A DNA stretch of 13,288 nucleotides from an uncultured Gammaproteobacteria bacterium (GTDB lineage: Bacteria > Pseudomonadota > Gammaproteobacteria > Arenicellales > Poriferihabitantaceae), in the NCBI GenBank assembly GCA_938021685.1, contig CALIFM010000059.1, positions 1-13,288 of the forward strand, in the 5' to 3' direction. The notes below the pieces were generated by a model, which was not told the origin of the DNA, ran no database searches, and worked only from the letters and a program-made list of their open reading frames with translations. The position numbers and the translations under genes are program-made. Position 1 is the first letter of the stretch; each line of letters starts with the position of its first letter. This document shows positions 6,698 through 13,288 of this stretch, piece after piece.

Positions 6698-6811
6698 CAG
6701 TCAGGTCTTAAAAACAAAGGAAGCAATGAGATATTCTGCCATTTAAGAGGTTAAAAGAGCCGTTAAGTTCCCACACAATAAAAGGAAACGAGATGATTTT
6801 ATATCCACAAT

Positions 6812-8863
6812 TTAGGCAGGCTTTAACCAAACAGCGCAATCGTGAAAAGCAGCACCACCAGCGGGCCTGACAGATTCGGCGCTAATTAAGCTATTAATAC
6901 TCAAACCGTCATTAAAAGCCGAACCCGGCCAAACACCGCGCGCTTCTAGCGCACCGACGTTGACGCGTTCACTTAGGGTGGCATGCAGTTGTACTTGATC
7001 TTGAGTATTGCCCAGTATCACAAGCTGGCCCTCGCTGATATTTTGCGCCGCTGCATCTTGCGGATGGATGTGCACACAAGGCTGTTTTTCGTATTTTAAG
7101 GAATGGGGCAGCTCCGTGAAGGTGCTGTTTAAAAACCGCCGCGCAGGGGGCGTAGTTAGACGAAATGGGTGCTCTTCATTAGCGGCAAAAATTTCGTCCC
7201 AATGCCCTGGCCAAGCAGGCATGTGTTTTTCGGTGTCACCTGCTGCGTGCCAGTCAGGCTTAAAGCGAAATTTCTTGTCGGGCCAATCAAAGCCTTCAAG
7301 GTAGTTCATGTGCTCATAGCTGCCTTTGCTATCATGCCATTTGTCAGTCTGCAGTTGAGCCAAGTTAGGGTAGTTCGAATCAGCCATTGTTTGTTCCATC
7401 ACCTGCTCAGCTGTTTGCTCAAAAGCAGGATGGTTGGCTCCTAAGCGCTTAGCCAGCGCACAAATCACATCATGATTACAGCGTGCTTCACCCGGCGGCT
7501 TGATTAGGGCTTTGGATGTTTGCAAATAAGTATGTCCATAGCTGGTGTATAGATCATCGTGCTCCACAAAAGTGGTGGCGGGTAGTACGATGTCAGCCAT
7601 CTTCGCTGTTTCGGTCATAAACTGCTCGTGCACGCACAAGAACAAATCATCGCGCGCAAAGCCCTCATGCACACGGCGTAAATCAGGGGTCACTGCCATC
7701 GGGTTGGTGTTTTGAATTAGCATCGCCTTTACGGGAGGGCCGCCTTGCAGATCAGTTTCATTACCGGTTAATATGGCCCCGACGCGACACATATCCAGCC
7801 AGCGTGAATCATCACGGCGCTGGTCAAGGCCCTCAAGGTGATTTTTATCTAAATGAAACATGCCAGACGAGCCTAGCAATGCACCGCCGCCTAAATGCTG
7901 CCACGCACCTGTAACGGCAGGCAAGCAGCTGACCGCATGCACATTGTGCGCGCCGTTGCGGCTGCGTGAAAAACCGATGCCCAAACGAATAAAGCTTTTC
8001 GGGGTTTGCCCATACAACCGCGCTAATTTGCGGATGTCTTCGGCCGCCACGCCCGTAATTGCTTCTGCCCACTCTGGGGTTTTATCTTTTAATTGTGCCT
8101 CGAGCTCTTTGGGTTGGTCGGTGTATTGCTCAAGGTAGATGTGGTCAGCCAAGTTTTCGGCAAACAATACCTGCATCATAGCTGTGGCCAGTGCGCCATC
8201 GGTACCAGGCTTAGGCGCAAGATGCAGGTCGGCTTTTTTAGCTGTGCCCGTGCGCGAAGGGTCAATCACCACCAGCTTGGCGTCATTTTCACGTTGCGCG
8301 CGGCTAACGTGCTTCATAAAGTTTATTTGCGTAGCCACGGCATTGCAGCCCCAAATAATAATGAGGTCAGAATGCTTAACATCACGCGCATCGGTGCCGC
8401 GCACTGAGCCAGCGCCGGCTTCCCAACCCGCATAAGCGATGTGGGTGCAGATGGTTTCTTCCATGCCCGAATAGTGTAAGCAGTTGGCGAGGCGCACCAA
8501 GCCATAGCGCTGCACTTTGCCCATGGTGCCGCCATAGTGAAAAGGCCACACGGATTGGCTGCCGAACTCATCCGTCGCCTGCTTAAAAGCCTTGGCAACT
8601 GTGTCCAATGCCTCATCCCAGCTAATTTGCGTGAACTCACCACTGCCTTTGGGGCCGGTACGTTTAAGCGGGGTGGTCAGCCGATCCGGGTGGTGGGTGC
8701 GCTGCGCGTAATTTGCTACTTTGGAGCAAATTACGCCAAGGGTGTAGTCATTGTCTTTAGCGCCACGCACGGTGCCGATGGTGTGGTCGTCCAGCACCTC
8801 CACTTCCAATGCGCAGGCGCTGGGGCAATCATGTGGGCACACGCTGTTTTTTATTTCGGACAT
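6812..8863 (-). CDS. Molybdopterin (Mo-bisPGD) oxidoreductase with N-terminal [4Fe-4S] site, substrate unknown
   Basis: From ATG at 8863 the protein has 683 residues. A GTG at 8887 would add eight. The N-terminal C9-x3-C13-x3-C17-x28-C46-S-K48 motif binds a [4Fe-4S] cluster. Then come the molybdopterin oxidoreductase domain (about 60-480) and a C-terminal molydopterin dinucleotide-binding domain (about 565-680), with P573-x-x-R-L-x-T-T and the late G-A-L-E-A-R-G-V-W-P region. By position, C139 in T-I-C-T-H is the likely Mo ligand; this is an inference from alignment memory. N384-T-N-P-M and D423-I-V-L-P-A-T-T-F-V-E are typical of the superfamily. There is no twin-arginine signal, so it should be cytoplasmic. 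It resembles uncharacterised BisC/formate-dehydrogenase-like single-subunit enzymes; no electron-transfer subunits are adjacent. It begins 27 nt after a GNAT gene on the same strand. Confidence 0.9.
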   Translation of the reverse strand: MSEIKNSVCPHDCPSACALEVEVLDDHTIGTVRGAKDNDYTLGVICSKVANYAQRTHHPDRLTTPLKRTGPKGSGEFTQISWDEALDTVAKAFKQATDEFGSQSVWPFHYGGTMGKVQRYGLVRLANCLHYSGMEETICTHIAYAGWEAGAGSVRGTDARDVKHSDLIIIWGCNAVATQINFMKHVSRAQRENDAKLVVIDPSRTGTAKKADLHLAPKPGTDGALATAMMQVLFAENLADHIYLEQYTDQPKELEAQLKDKTPEWAEAITGVAAEDIRKLARLYGQTPKSFIRLGIGFSRSRNGAHNVHAVSCLPAVTGAWQHLGGGALLGSSGMFHLDKNHLEGLDQRRDDSRWLDMCRVGAILTGNETDLQGGPPVKAMLIQNTNPMAVTPDLRRVHEGFARDDLFLCVHEQFMTETAKMADIVLPATTFVEHDDLYTSYGHTYLQTSKALIKPPGEARCNHDVICALAKRLGANHPAFEQTAEQVMEQTMADSNYPNLAQLQTDKWHDSKGSYEHMNYLEGFDWPDKKFRFKPDWHAAGDTEKHMPAWPGHWDEIFAANEEHPFRLTTPPARRFLNSTFTELPHSLKYEKQPCVHIHPQDAAAQNISEGQLVILGNTQDQVQLHATLSERVNVGALEARGVWPGSAFNDGLSINSLISAESVRPAGGAAFHDCAVWLKPA

Positions 8864-8890
8864 AGGGCAAGTCTGAAGTTGAAGCACATA

Positions 8891-9421
8891 TTAAGAAGCG
8901 TTGATTTGGTAAAGTTTTCTGGTGGCAGGCACGTTGTCTCTACCTGAAAACTCTTCGTCATGCATATACTGCATCTGATTTTTAAGCATGACTTTGCCAG
9001 AAGCGGTATTTGAATCCAAGTGAGTTGCTGTTATTTTATTTGCAGCTAGATGCTTAAAAGCGTGCTTAATCATGGCGCCAACCGCTTCAGTGGCATAGCC
9101 TTGGTTCCAGTAGGGCTCTCCCACCCAATAACCAAGCTCATAAGTTGCTTCACCTGACTCGCTTTTGATTAAAGTAATGGCGCCTAACAGTGAGCCTGCG
9201 TTTTTATCACAAATGGCATAAGTGGCAGCAGCACCATTAAGAAAATTGGTGTGAGTAAATTCTATCCATTCCTCGGCCATCTCGATGCTATAGGGGTGCG
9301 GAATACTCAAGGTTGTTTTTGCAACATTCCAGTTGCCAGCGAGTGCATTGATAACAGGTTTGTCGCCAGCTTTGAGTGGGCGCAGCAGTAATCTTTGCGT
9401 TTTAATTAAGCGTTGCTCCAT
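8891..9421 (-). CDS. GNAT family N-acetyltransferase, RimJ/RimL-like
   Basis: The protein is 176 residues. The opening L5-I-K-T-Q-R-L-x-L-R14 strand is typical of the RimJ/RimL (Acetyltransf_3) group. The acetyl-CoA motif A is E95-L-G-Y-W-V-G-E-P-Y-W-N-Q-G-Y-A-T-E-A-V114, with the Q/R-x-x-G-x-A-like pyrophosphate loop at W105-N-Q-G-Y-A. Motif B is N138-T-A-S followed by V-M-L-K-N. Such enzymes acetylate the N-terminal amine of proteins or small amines, including antibiotics or toxins; the acceptor is not evident. It lies 30 nt after a second GNAT gene and just before the molybdoenzyme. The pair is tandem but clearly diverged, so recent duplication is unlikely. No strong ribosome binding site. 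Confidence 0.88.
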   Translation of the reverse strand: MEQRLIKTQRLLLRPLKAGDKPVINALAGNWNVAKTTLSIPHPYSIEMAEEWIEFTHTNFLNGAAATYAICDKNAGSLLGAITLIKSESGEATYELGYWVGEPYWNQGYATEAVGAMIKHAFKHLAANKITATHLDSNTASGKVMLKNQMQYMHDEEFSGRDNVPATRKLYQINAS

Positions 9422-9451
9422 CAGTTAATCCCACGGGGAAAAGCCCTGCTT

Positions 9452-9940
9452 CTATCGTACCAACGAGTACACATGCTCATCTAAAAACACGCCATTTTTA
9501 TAGGCCCCTTTTTTGAGTATCCCGTCTAATTCGTAGCCGTTTTTCTCTAGCACGCGCATGGATGCTTTATTCGGCGCATAAACTGGAGCGGATAACCTAA
9601 CAATATCGGAGGTGGAAAACACATCTTTGGTCATTTCACAAACGGCTTGTGTCGCAACTCCTTTGCCCCAAAACTTCCTGCCAAGCCAGTAGCCCATTTT
9701 TGCCGTTCGGGCATGTTCATGCTCTCCTGGAGAAACACTAATAACTCCTGCAAGTGCTCCGTTATAAGTGATTGCTCTATAAATCCCGTTTTTACTGCCA
9801 GTTTGGATAAACCAGTCGGCATCTTTTTGAGTATAGGGAAAAGGCACTCTACTGCTTAAATACCGAATTACTTTTTCATCATTAAGATTCTTAACAAGCG
9901 CATCTAAGTCGTGGCCGGCAATTTGTCTAAGTAAAATCAT
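9452..9940 (-). CDS. GNAT family N-acetyltransferase, RimJ/RimL-like (second)
   Basis: This 162-residue protein has the fold of ribosomal-protein-type acetyltransferases. Its start, M1-I-L-L-R-Q-I, lacks the usual few lead residues. Motif A is M82-G-Y-W-L-G-R-K-F-W-G-K-G-V-A-T-Q-A-V100, with G92-x-G94-x-A as the CoA pyrophosphate loop. Motif B is N124-K-A-S-M-R-V-L-E-K-N-G-Y136, where N124 and Y136 are the commonly conserved residues. The C-terminal K143-K-G-A-Y-K-N-G-x-F-x-D segment is characteristic of RimJ/RimL-like proteins. The ATG begins only 4 nt after the response-regulator stop, so it is very likely translated from the same mRNA. A link to that signalling pair is possible but not shown. 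The acceptor is unknown. Confidence 0.88.
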   Translation of the reverse strand: MILLRQIAGHDLDALVKNLNDEKVIRYLSSRVPFPYTQKDADWFIQTGSKNGIYRAITYNGALAGVISVSPGEHEHARTAKMGYWLGRKFWGKGVATQAVCEMTKDVFSTSDIVRLSAPVYAPNKASMRVLEKNGYELDGILKKGAYKNGVFLDEHVYSLVR

Positions 9941-9944
9941 GGGT

Positions 9945-10598
9945 TTAATCTCGCTGGCAAAAGCGCCGCTCCACTGCCATTACCGCGGCTTCTACCCGAG
10001 AATGCACCTCTAGCTTACGTAAAATAGCCTTGACGTGCAGCTTTACGGTGCCGTCGGAAATATCCAAATGGCGTGCAATCACTTTGTTACTTTGGCCTTC
10101 GGCGAGGTGGCACAAGATCTCGGCTTCACGTGGGGTCAGTGTGCTAAAGGGCGAAGTGGGCGTTTGCGCGTTGCTTGAGTCACCATCTTGCACAAGGCTG
10201 GCTAGCGCGCCCGTTAAATCGGGGGCCACAACTGTCTTGCCCGCCACAATGTCGCTCAGGGCCACCACCAATGCATCGGGCTCCATGTCTTTAAGTAAAT
10301 AGCCCTTGGCACCGCCGCGCAAGGCATCGGCTAAATCGTGGGTTTCGCTGCTGGTGGTCAGCATCACCACGGGTTTTTGGTTGCCCGCGTCGCTGAGTTT
10401 TTGCATCAGCTCTAAGCCACTTATTTCGGGCATGCGCAAGTCCAGTAAAATAACATCCACTTCGCCAGCCATGGCTACTTCAATGCCTTCTTGGCTGTCG
10501 CCGGTGGCGGTGATACCAATGCCGCGCCGCTCTAGCAAGCTGATGATGCCTTCACGAAACAGGGCATGGTCATCGATCATTAACACGCGCATGGACAT
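9945..10598 (-). CDS. NarL/FixJ-type response regulator
   Basis: The protein is 217 residues from ATG at 10598. A further in-frame ATG at 10592 would give nearly the same product. The receiver domain (about 3-120) has acidic pair D9-D10, phosphoacceptor D53 in L-L-D-L-R-M-P, T81 and K103 in Y-L-L-K-D. A short linker precedes the LuxR-type helix-turn-helix (about 151-210), with L154-T-P-R-E-A-E and the recognition helix near S181-D-G-T-V-K-L-H-V. Phosphorylated NarL-type proteins dimerise and bind DNA. A longer open frame reaching 10703 would overlap the kinase gene by more than 70 nt and add a non-homologous N terminus, so it was not used. The start lies 31 nt downstream of the partner kinase stop. 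Targets are unknown. Confidence 0.94.
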   Translation of the reverse strand: MSMRVLMIDDHALFREGIISLLERRGIGITATGDSQEGIEVAMAGEVDVILLDLRMPEISGLELMQKLSDAGNQKPVVMLTTSSETHDLADALRGGAKGYLLKDMEPDALVVALSDIVAGKTVVAPDLTGALASLVQDGDSSNAQTPTSPFSTLTPREAEILCHLAEGQSNKVIARHLDISDGTVKLHVKAILRKLEVHSRVEAAVMAVERRFCQRD

Positions 10599-10629
10599 AA
10601 ACGAATTGGAGTGAATTAGGCTAGGGTGT

Positions 10630-11859
10630 TCATTGTGGCTTAAAAGATAACAGAATTTGAGCGCCTTCGCCCCTGCTACTTTGGATAGATAAACTACCGC
10701 CAATGAGCTGTGCGCGTTCTTGCATCACGCTTAAGCCAATGTGGTTACTGTAATCGGTGGATTCATCGCTTTGGTTCAGTTCGGGCGGCAACCCTTCGCC
10801 GTTGTCTTTAATCTGCATTTGGCATTCGCCATTCTCCAGCTGGCTCAACAGCACTTGCACTGCATCAGCGCCGCTGTGTTTTTGCACATTTTTCAAAGCC
10901 TCCTGTGCAATGCGAATAATGTTCACTTCCACGTCTTCTGATAAAGCAATGCTTTGCCAATCATTTTGATAATCTACTAGGATGCCGGTTTCTGTACGAA
11001 AGCGTGCCAAGATTTTTTTAAAGCCCGCGGCCAAGCTACCCGACTCAATGGGTGCTCGAAATTGGCCAATTAAGCTGCGCAGCTCTTGGTGCGCGCTTTG
11101 CACTAATTTATCCACTTTTTGCATTTGCTTGCGAGTGTTAAGCGGATCGCCTGCGCGTAGGGTGTCGTCTAAAATATGTACTTGAAAGCGTAAGGAGGCT
11201 AGGGTTTGTGCCATCGAGTCGTGCAGCTCGTGCGCAAAAGCGGTGCGTTCAGCCATGCGCCCCAGTAAAATGGAGTCTTGCTCTTGCTGGGTTTTTTCCA
11301 GTGCCATGCCAAGGTTTAAGCCTAAGTTTTCTAAAAGCTCGCGGGTGGCGGGGTCGATTTGGCTAATAGGGGTGTTCATATATAAGCGATAAAGACCGTA
11401 AATGCGGTCTTTAAAGCTGAGCGGAATAACCATGCAATGCGATTCACTGCGCACGATCTCAATGCGGTTGTCAATCAGCGGTTCGGCTTCAAGGGCGCAA
11501 AGCAAGGTTTCATTACCGTCTTCGTCATACAAATAGGCTTCGGCTAGCAAGGCCTGCGAAGCCGAACGCAATGCGGGCAAATAGCGCGAAATAAAGCCTT
11601 CCACATCATGCGTTTCGTTCAGGCCGGCGGTGATGTCATATACCAAGCGTAGCGAGCGTGATTGCTTCTTGATTTGCGCAGTGCGCTGCTTCAGCTCATT
11701 GCTGCGTTGCTGGGCCAAGCTTTCCAGCCATTCGGCTAAGCGGTTGATGTTGTCCAGCACCAATGCATGTTGTGGGTCATTCAGCTCTAAACGGGCGCTA
11801 AAATCGCCTTGGCGAAATTGCGAGGCCCAACGGGTGATTTCGTCTAATGCGTTGCTCAT
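10630..11859 (-). CDS. NarX-like sensor histidine kinase without transmembrane or periplasmic sensor domain
   Basis: The protein is 409 residues and entirely soluble by inspection. Residues 1-50 resemble a HAMP domain (G18-D-F-S-A-R then N39-R-L-A-E). A coiled stretch (50-75) and a GAF-like region (about 75-190) follow. The HisKA_3 dimerisation helix carries A209-H-E-L-H213-D-S-x-A-Q, with H213 the expected phosphoacceptor. The HATPase domain has the N box E320-x-x-x-N324-x-x-K-H328, G1 D352-N-G-E-G, and H373-I-G-L. The order from HAMP onward matches NarX, but the N-terminal membrane anchors and ligand domain are absent. An in-frame TGA 12 nt before the ATG at 11859 rules out an N-terminal extension. 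It begins 5 nt after dnaG and precedes its cognate regulator by 31 nt. The signal, possibly cytoplasmic and read through the GAF-like region, is unknown. Confidence 0.92.
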   Translation of the reverse strand: MSNALDEITRWASQFRQGDFSARLELNDPQHALVLDNINRLAEWLESLAQQRSNELKQRTAQIKKQSRSLRLVYDITAGLNETHDVEGFISRYLPALRSASQALLAEAYLYDEDGNETLLCALEAEPLIDNRIEIVRSESHCMVIPLSFKDRIYGLYRLYMNTPISQIDPATRELLENLGLNLGMALEKTQQEQDSILLGRMAERTAFAHELHDSMAQTLASLRFQVHILDDTLRAGDPLNTRKQMQKVDKLVQSAHQELRSLIGQFRAPIESGSLAAGFKKILARFRTETGILVDYQNDWQSIALSEDVEVNIIRIAQEALKNVQKHSGADAVQVLLSQLENGECQMQIKDNGEGLPPELNQSDESTDYSNHIGLSVMQERAQLIGGSLSIQSSRGEGAQILLSFKPQ

Positions 11860-11864
11860 TATTT

Positions 11865-13288
11865 CTAGTCAGCCGCTCTATTGCGCTGAGCTTGTAATAA
11901 CGCCAGCAAGGTCGTGTTTTCAGCATCGTTTAGGCGGCGGCTTTGTGATAATTGCAACAAGGCGTTGAGCTCTTGTTCTCGGCATTCATTCTGTAATTTA
12001 ATCAAGCAATCTTGCAGCACTTGGCTTTTCTTGTCATCGCTGCCGAGGTGCTGCTGACCTGCGAGCTTTTCCAGTGCCGCATGTTGAGGGTGGCTGCGCA
12101 TACGCTCTAATAATTGGGCGGTGTTAAGTTCGGGGCCTACTTGAGCGCAAGTAAATAATTCTTGCAGTAGCGTGCTGCCTTTCAAGCTTTCTTCATCGTT
12201 AGGCAGCACCGAAAAGTATTCGCTCAAAGCCCCAGCTAGCTGGGGTTGTTGCACGAGCAGGCTGATGGCTAAGGCGATAGGCGATAAAGACCCACCTTTT
12301 TTCTGGGTGGGTATCGGCGCGGCGGCTTTTTGTTTGGGTGACTCGGCCAGTGCTTGCTCGCTTAGGCCGACAATTTGGCTGAGGCGTTCCACCATTAATT
12401 GCCGAAAGGTGCCAGCAGGCAAAGCATCCAGCAGCGGCTTGGCTTGGTCCGCTAAACGCGCGCGGTGATCAAGCCGGCTTAGGTCTAATTCATTGCTTAA
12501 GCTATCAAACAAAAACGACGGTAAAGGGTCAGCGGCCGCTAGACGGGCTTTAAATGCATCAGTACCTTCTTGGCGTATTAAGGAATCAGGGTCTTCTCCT
12601 TGCGGAAGCAACAAAAAACTGACTTGGCGTTCATCAGTTAATAAGGGCAGCGCTGCTTGCATCGCTTTCCACGCCGCTTTGCGCCCCGCGCGATCGCCGT
12701 CAAAGCAAAACACCACGGCTGGGGCGGCTCGAAATAAGCGTTGTAAATGACTGGCCGTGGTGGCCGTGCCCATGGTGGCTACGGCGTGTTTGATGCCGTT
12801 TTGTGCCAAGCCGATCACGTCCATATAGCCTTCAACCACTACCGATTCAGCGGCAAGGCCAATTTCGCGGCGCGCTTGGTGCAGACCATATAGCTCGCTG
12901 CCTTTGTGGAATAAGACTGTTTCAGGCGAATTTAAATATTTGGGTTCGCCTTGGCCGATGATACGTCCGCCAAAGCCGATCAATTTGCCGCGATAATCTT
13001 CAATTGGGAACATAATTCGTTGGCGAAAGCGATCATAATGCCCGCCGTCGTCTTTGGTTATCAGCAAGCCTGTGTTAACCAGTGCTTTCGTGGTGGTAGC
13101 ATCAGCACCCAGCGCGGTAGATAAGTTGTTCCAGCCATCGGGTGCAAAACCAATGCCAAACCCCAGTGCAGTTTTTCCGTCTAGGCCGCGGCTTTTTAAG
13201 TAATCGATAGCTTGCTTTGCATCGGGGTGATCTTTAAGTTGCTGGGCATACCAATCGCGTGCTCGGCCCAGTACTTCGTGCAAGCCTT
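11865..13288 (-). CDS. dnaG: DNA primase DnaG (5' end outside the window)
   Basis: The last 473 codons are present; the N-terminal zinc-binding domain and first part of the polymerase domain lie beyond the right edge. The frame is open through the edge (a TTG at 13283 is internal, not a start). In numbering from that TTG, Y84-D-R-F-R-x-R-I-M-F-P-I and G103-F-G-G-R belong to the RNA polymerase domain. The TOPRIM metal site is E151-G-Y-M-D and D195-G-D197-R-A-G. P115-K-Y-L-N-S-P-E-T is a DnaG signature. A low-complexity linker (about 313-332) leads to the C-terminal DnaB-binding helical domain (about 335-472). DnaG makes RNA primers at the replication fork. The kinase gene begins 5 nt after its stop, in the position usually held by rpoD in gammaproteobacteria. 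Confidence 0.97.
   Translation of the reverse strand, partial: GLHEVLGRARDWYAQQLKDHPDAKQAIDYLKSRGLDGKTALGFGIGFAPDGWNNLSTALGADATTTKALVNTGLLITKDDGGHYDRFRQRIMFPIEDYRGKLIGFGGRIIGQGEPKYLNSPETVLFHKGSELYGLHQARREIGLAAESVVVEGYMDVIGLAQNGIKHAVATMGTATTASHLQRLFRAAPAVVFCFDGDRAGRKAAWKAMQAALPLLTDERQVSFLLLPQGEDPDSLIRQEGTDAFKARLAAADPLPSFLFDSLSNELDLSRLDHRARLADQAKPLLDALPAGTFRQLMVERLSQIVGLSEQALAESPKQKAAAPIPTQKKGGSLSPIALAISLLVQQPQLAGALSEYFSVLPNDEESLKGSTLLQELFTCAQVGPELNTAQLLERMRSHPQHAALEKLAGQQHLGSDDKKSQVLQDCLIKLQNECREQELNALLQLSQSRRLNDAENTTLLALLQAQRNRAAD

Noticed and set aside
8891..9940. Tandem GNAT genes as a recent duplication or as a toxin-antitoxin module
   Set aside because: The two proteins differ over most of their length, and neither has a small DNA-binding antitoxin partner; the next genes are a molybdoenzyme and a response regulator.
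10599..10703. Longer N terminus of the response regulator, overlapping the kinase gene
   Set aside because: The extra 35 residues have no receiver-domain similarity and overlap the kinase end; receiver domains start right at the M-R-V-L-x-I-D-D segment.
12290..12312. Perfect 7-bp inverted repeat around six A (minus strand) in the dnaG linker, as a possible frameshift site
   Set aside because: The A-run is not in the A-AAA-AAG phase, the stem surrounds rather than follows it, and the main frame continues as a normal DnaG C-terminal domain.
1..13288. Mobile element, CRISPR array, tRNA or phage attachment site
   Set aside because: No transposase, integrase, spaced direct repeats, cloverleaf or terminal repeats were seen on either strand.

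Overview
The window looks like chromosomal DNA of a gammaproteobacterium, probably a free-living or marine type of roughly even GC content. This rests on the closest recognisable relatives (DnaG, RecG, RidA, SlyX, NadD and NarX/NarL-type regulators all fit that class) and on dense housekeeping gene packing. No rRNA, tRNA, insertion sequence, phage gene or CRISPR array is visible.

Left part (1-2418, plus strand). The tail of an unidentified gene is followed by a tight run: a UbiA-family membrane prenyltransferase, a HAD-IB phosphatase-like protein and a NadD-type adenylyltransferase. The first two resemble a split version of the polyprenyl-phosphate phosphoribosyltransferase plus phosphatase pair that makes lipid-linked ribose. 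That assignment is inferred, not proven. Next comes a stand-alone SGNH-hydrolase lipoprotein (2580-3239), which has the only strong Shine-Dalgarno sequence in the window.

Middle part (3271-6697). slyX (minus) is divergent from ridA-recG (plus). The ridA leader carries two overlapping hairpins that cannot form together: one has the shape of an intrinsic terminator, and the other ends directly at the ridA start codon. recG must start at TTG. It converges on a SCO1/SenC copper-chaperone gene (minus).

Right part (6812-13288, all minus). Reading in the direction of transcription: dnaG (its 5' end lies outside the window), a NarX-like histidine kinase with no membrane sensor, a NarL-type response regulator, two different GNAT acetyltransferases, and a large cytoplasmic molybdopterin oxidoreductase. 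Gaps between these genes are only 4-31 nt, so much of this may be one transcription unit. The two-component genes sit where rpoD commonly follows dnaG in this class. A regulator pair of the nitrate-sensing type upstream of a molybdoenzyme is a suggestive arrangement, but its function is not shown by the sequence.

No complete unknown defence or mobile system was found. The points most worth a second look are the sensor-less kinase in the dnaG unit, the ridA leader, the UbiA/HAD/NadD run and the orphan molybdoenzyme.
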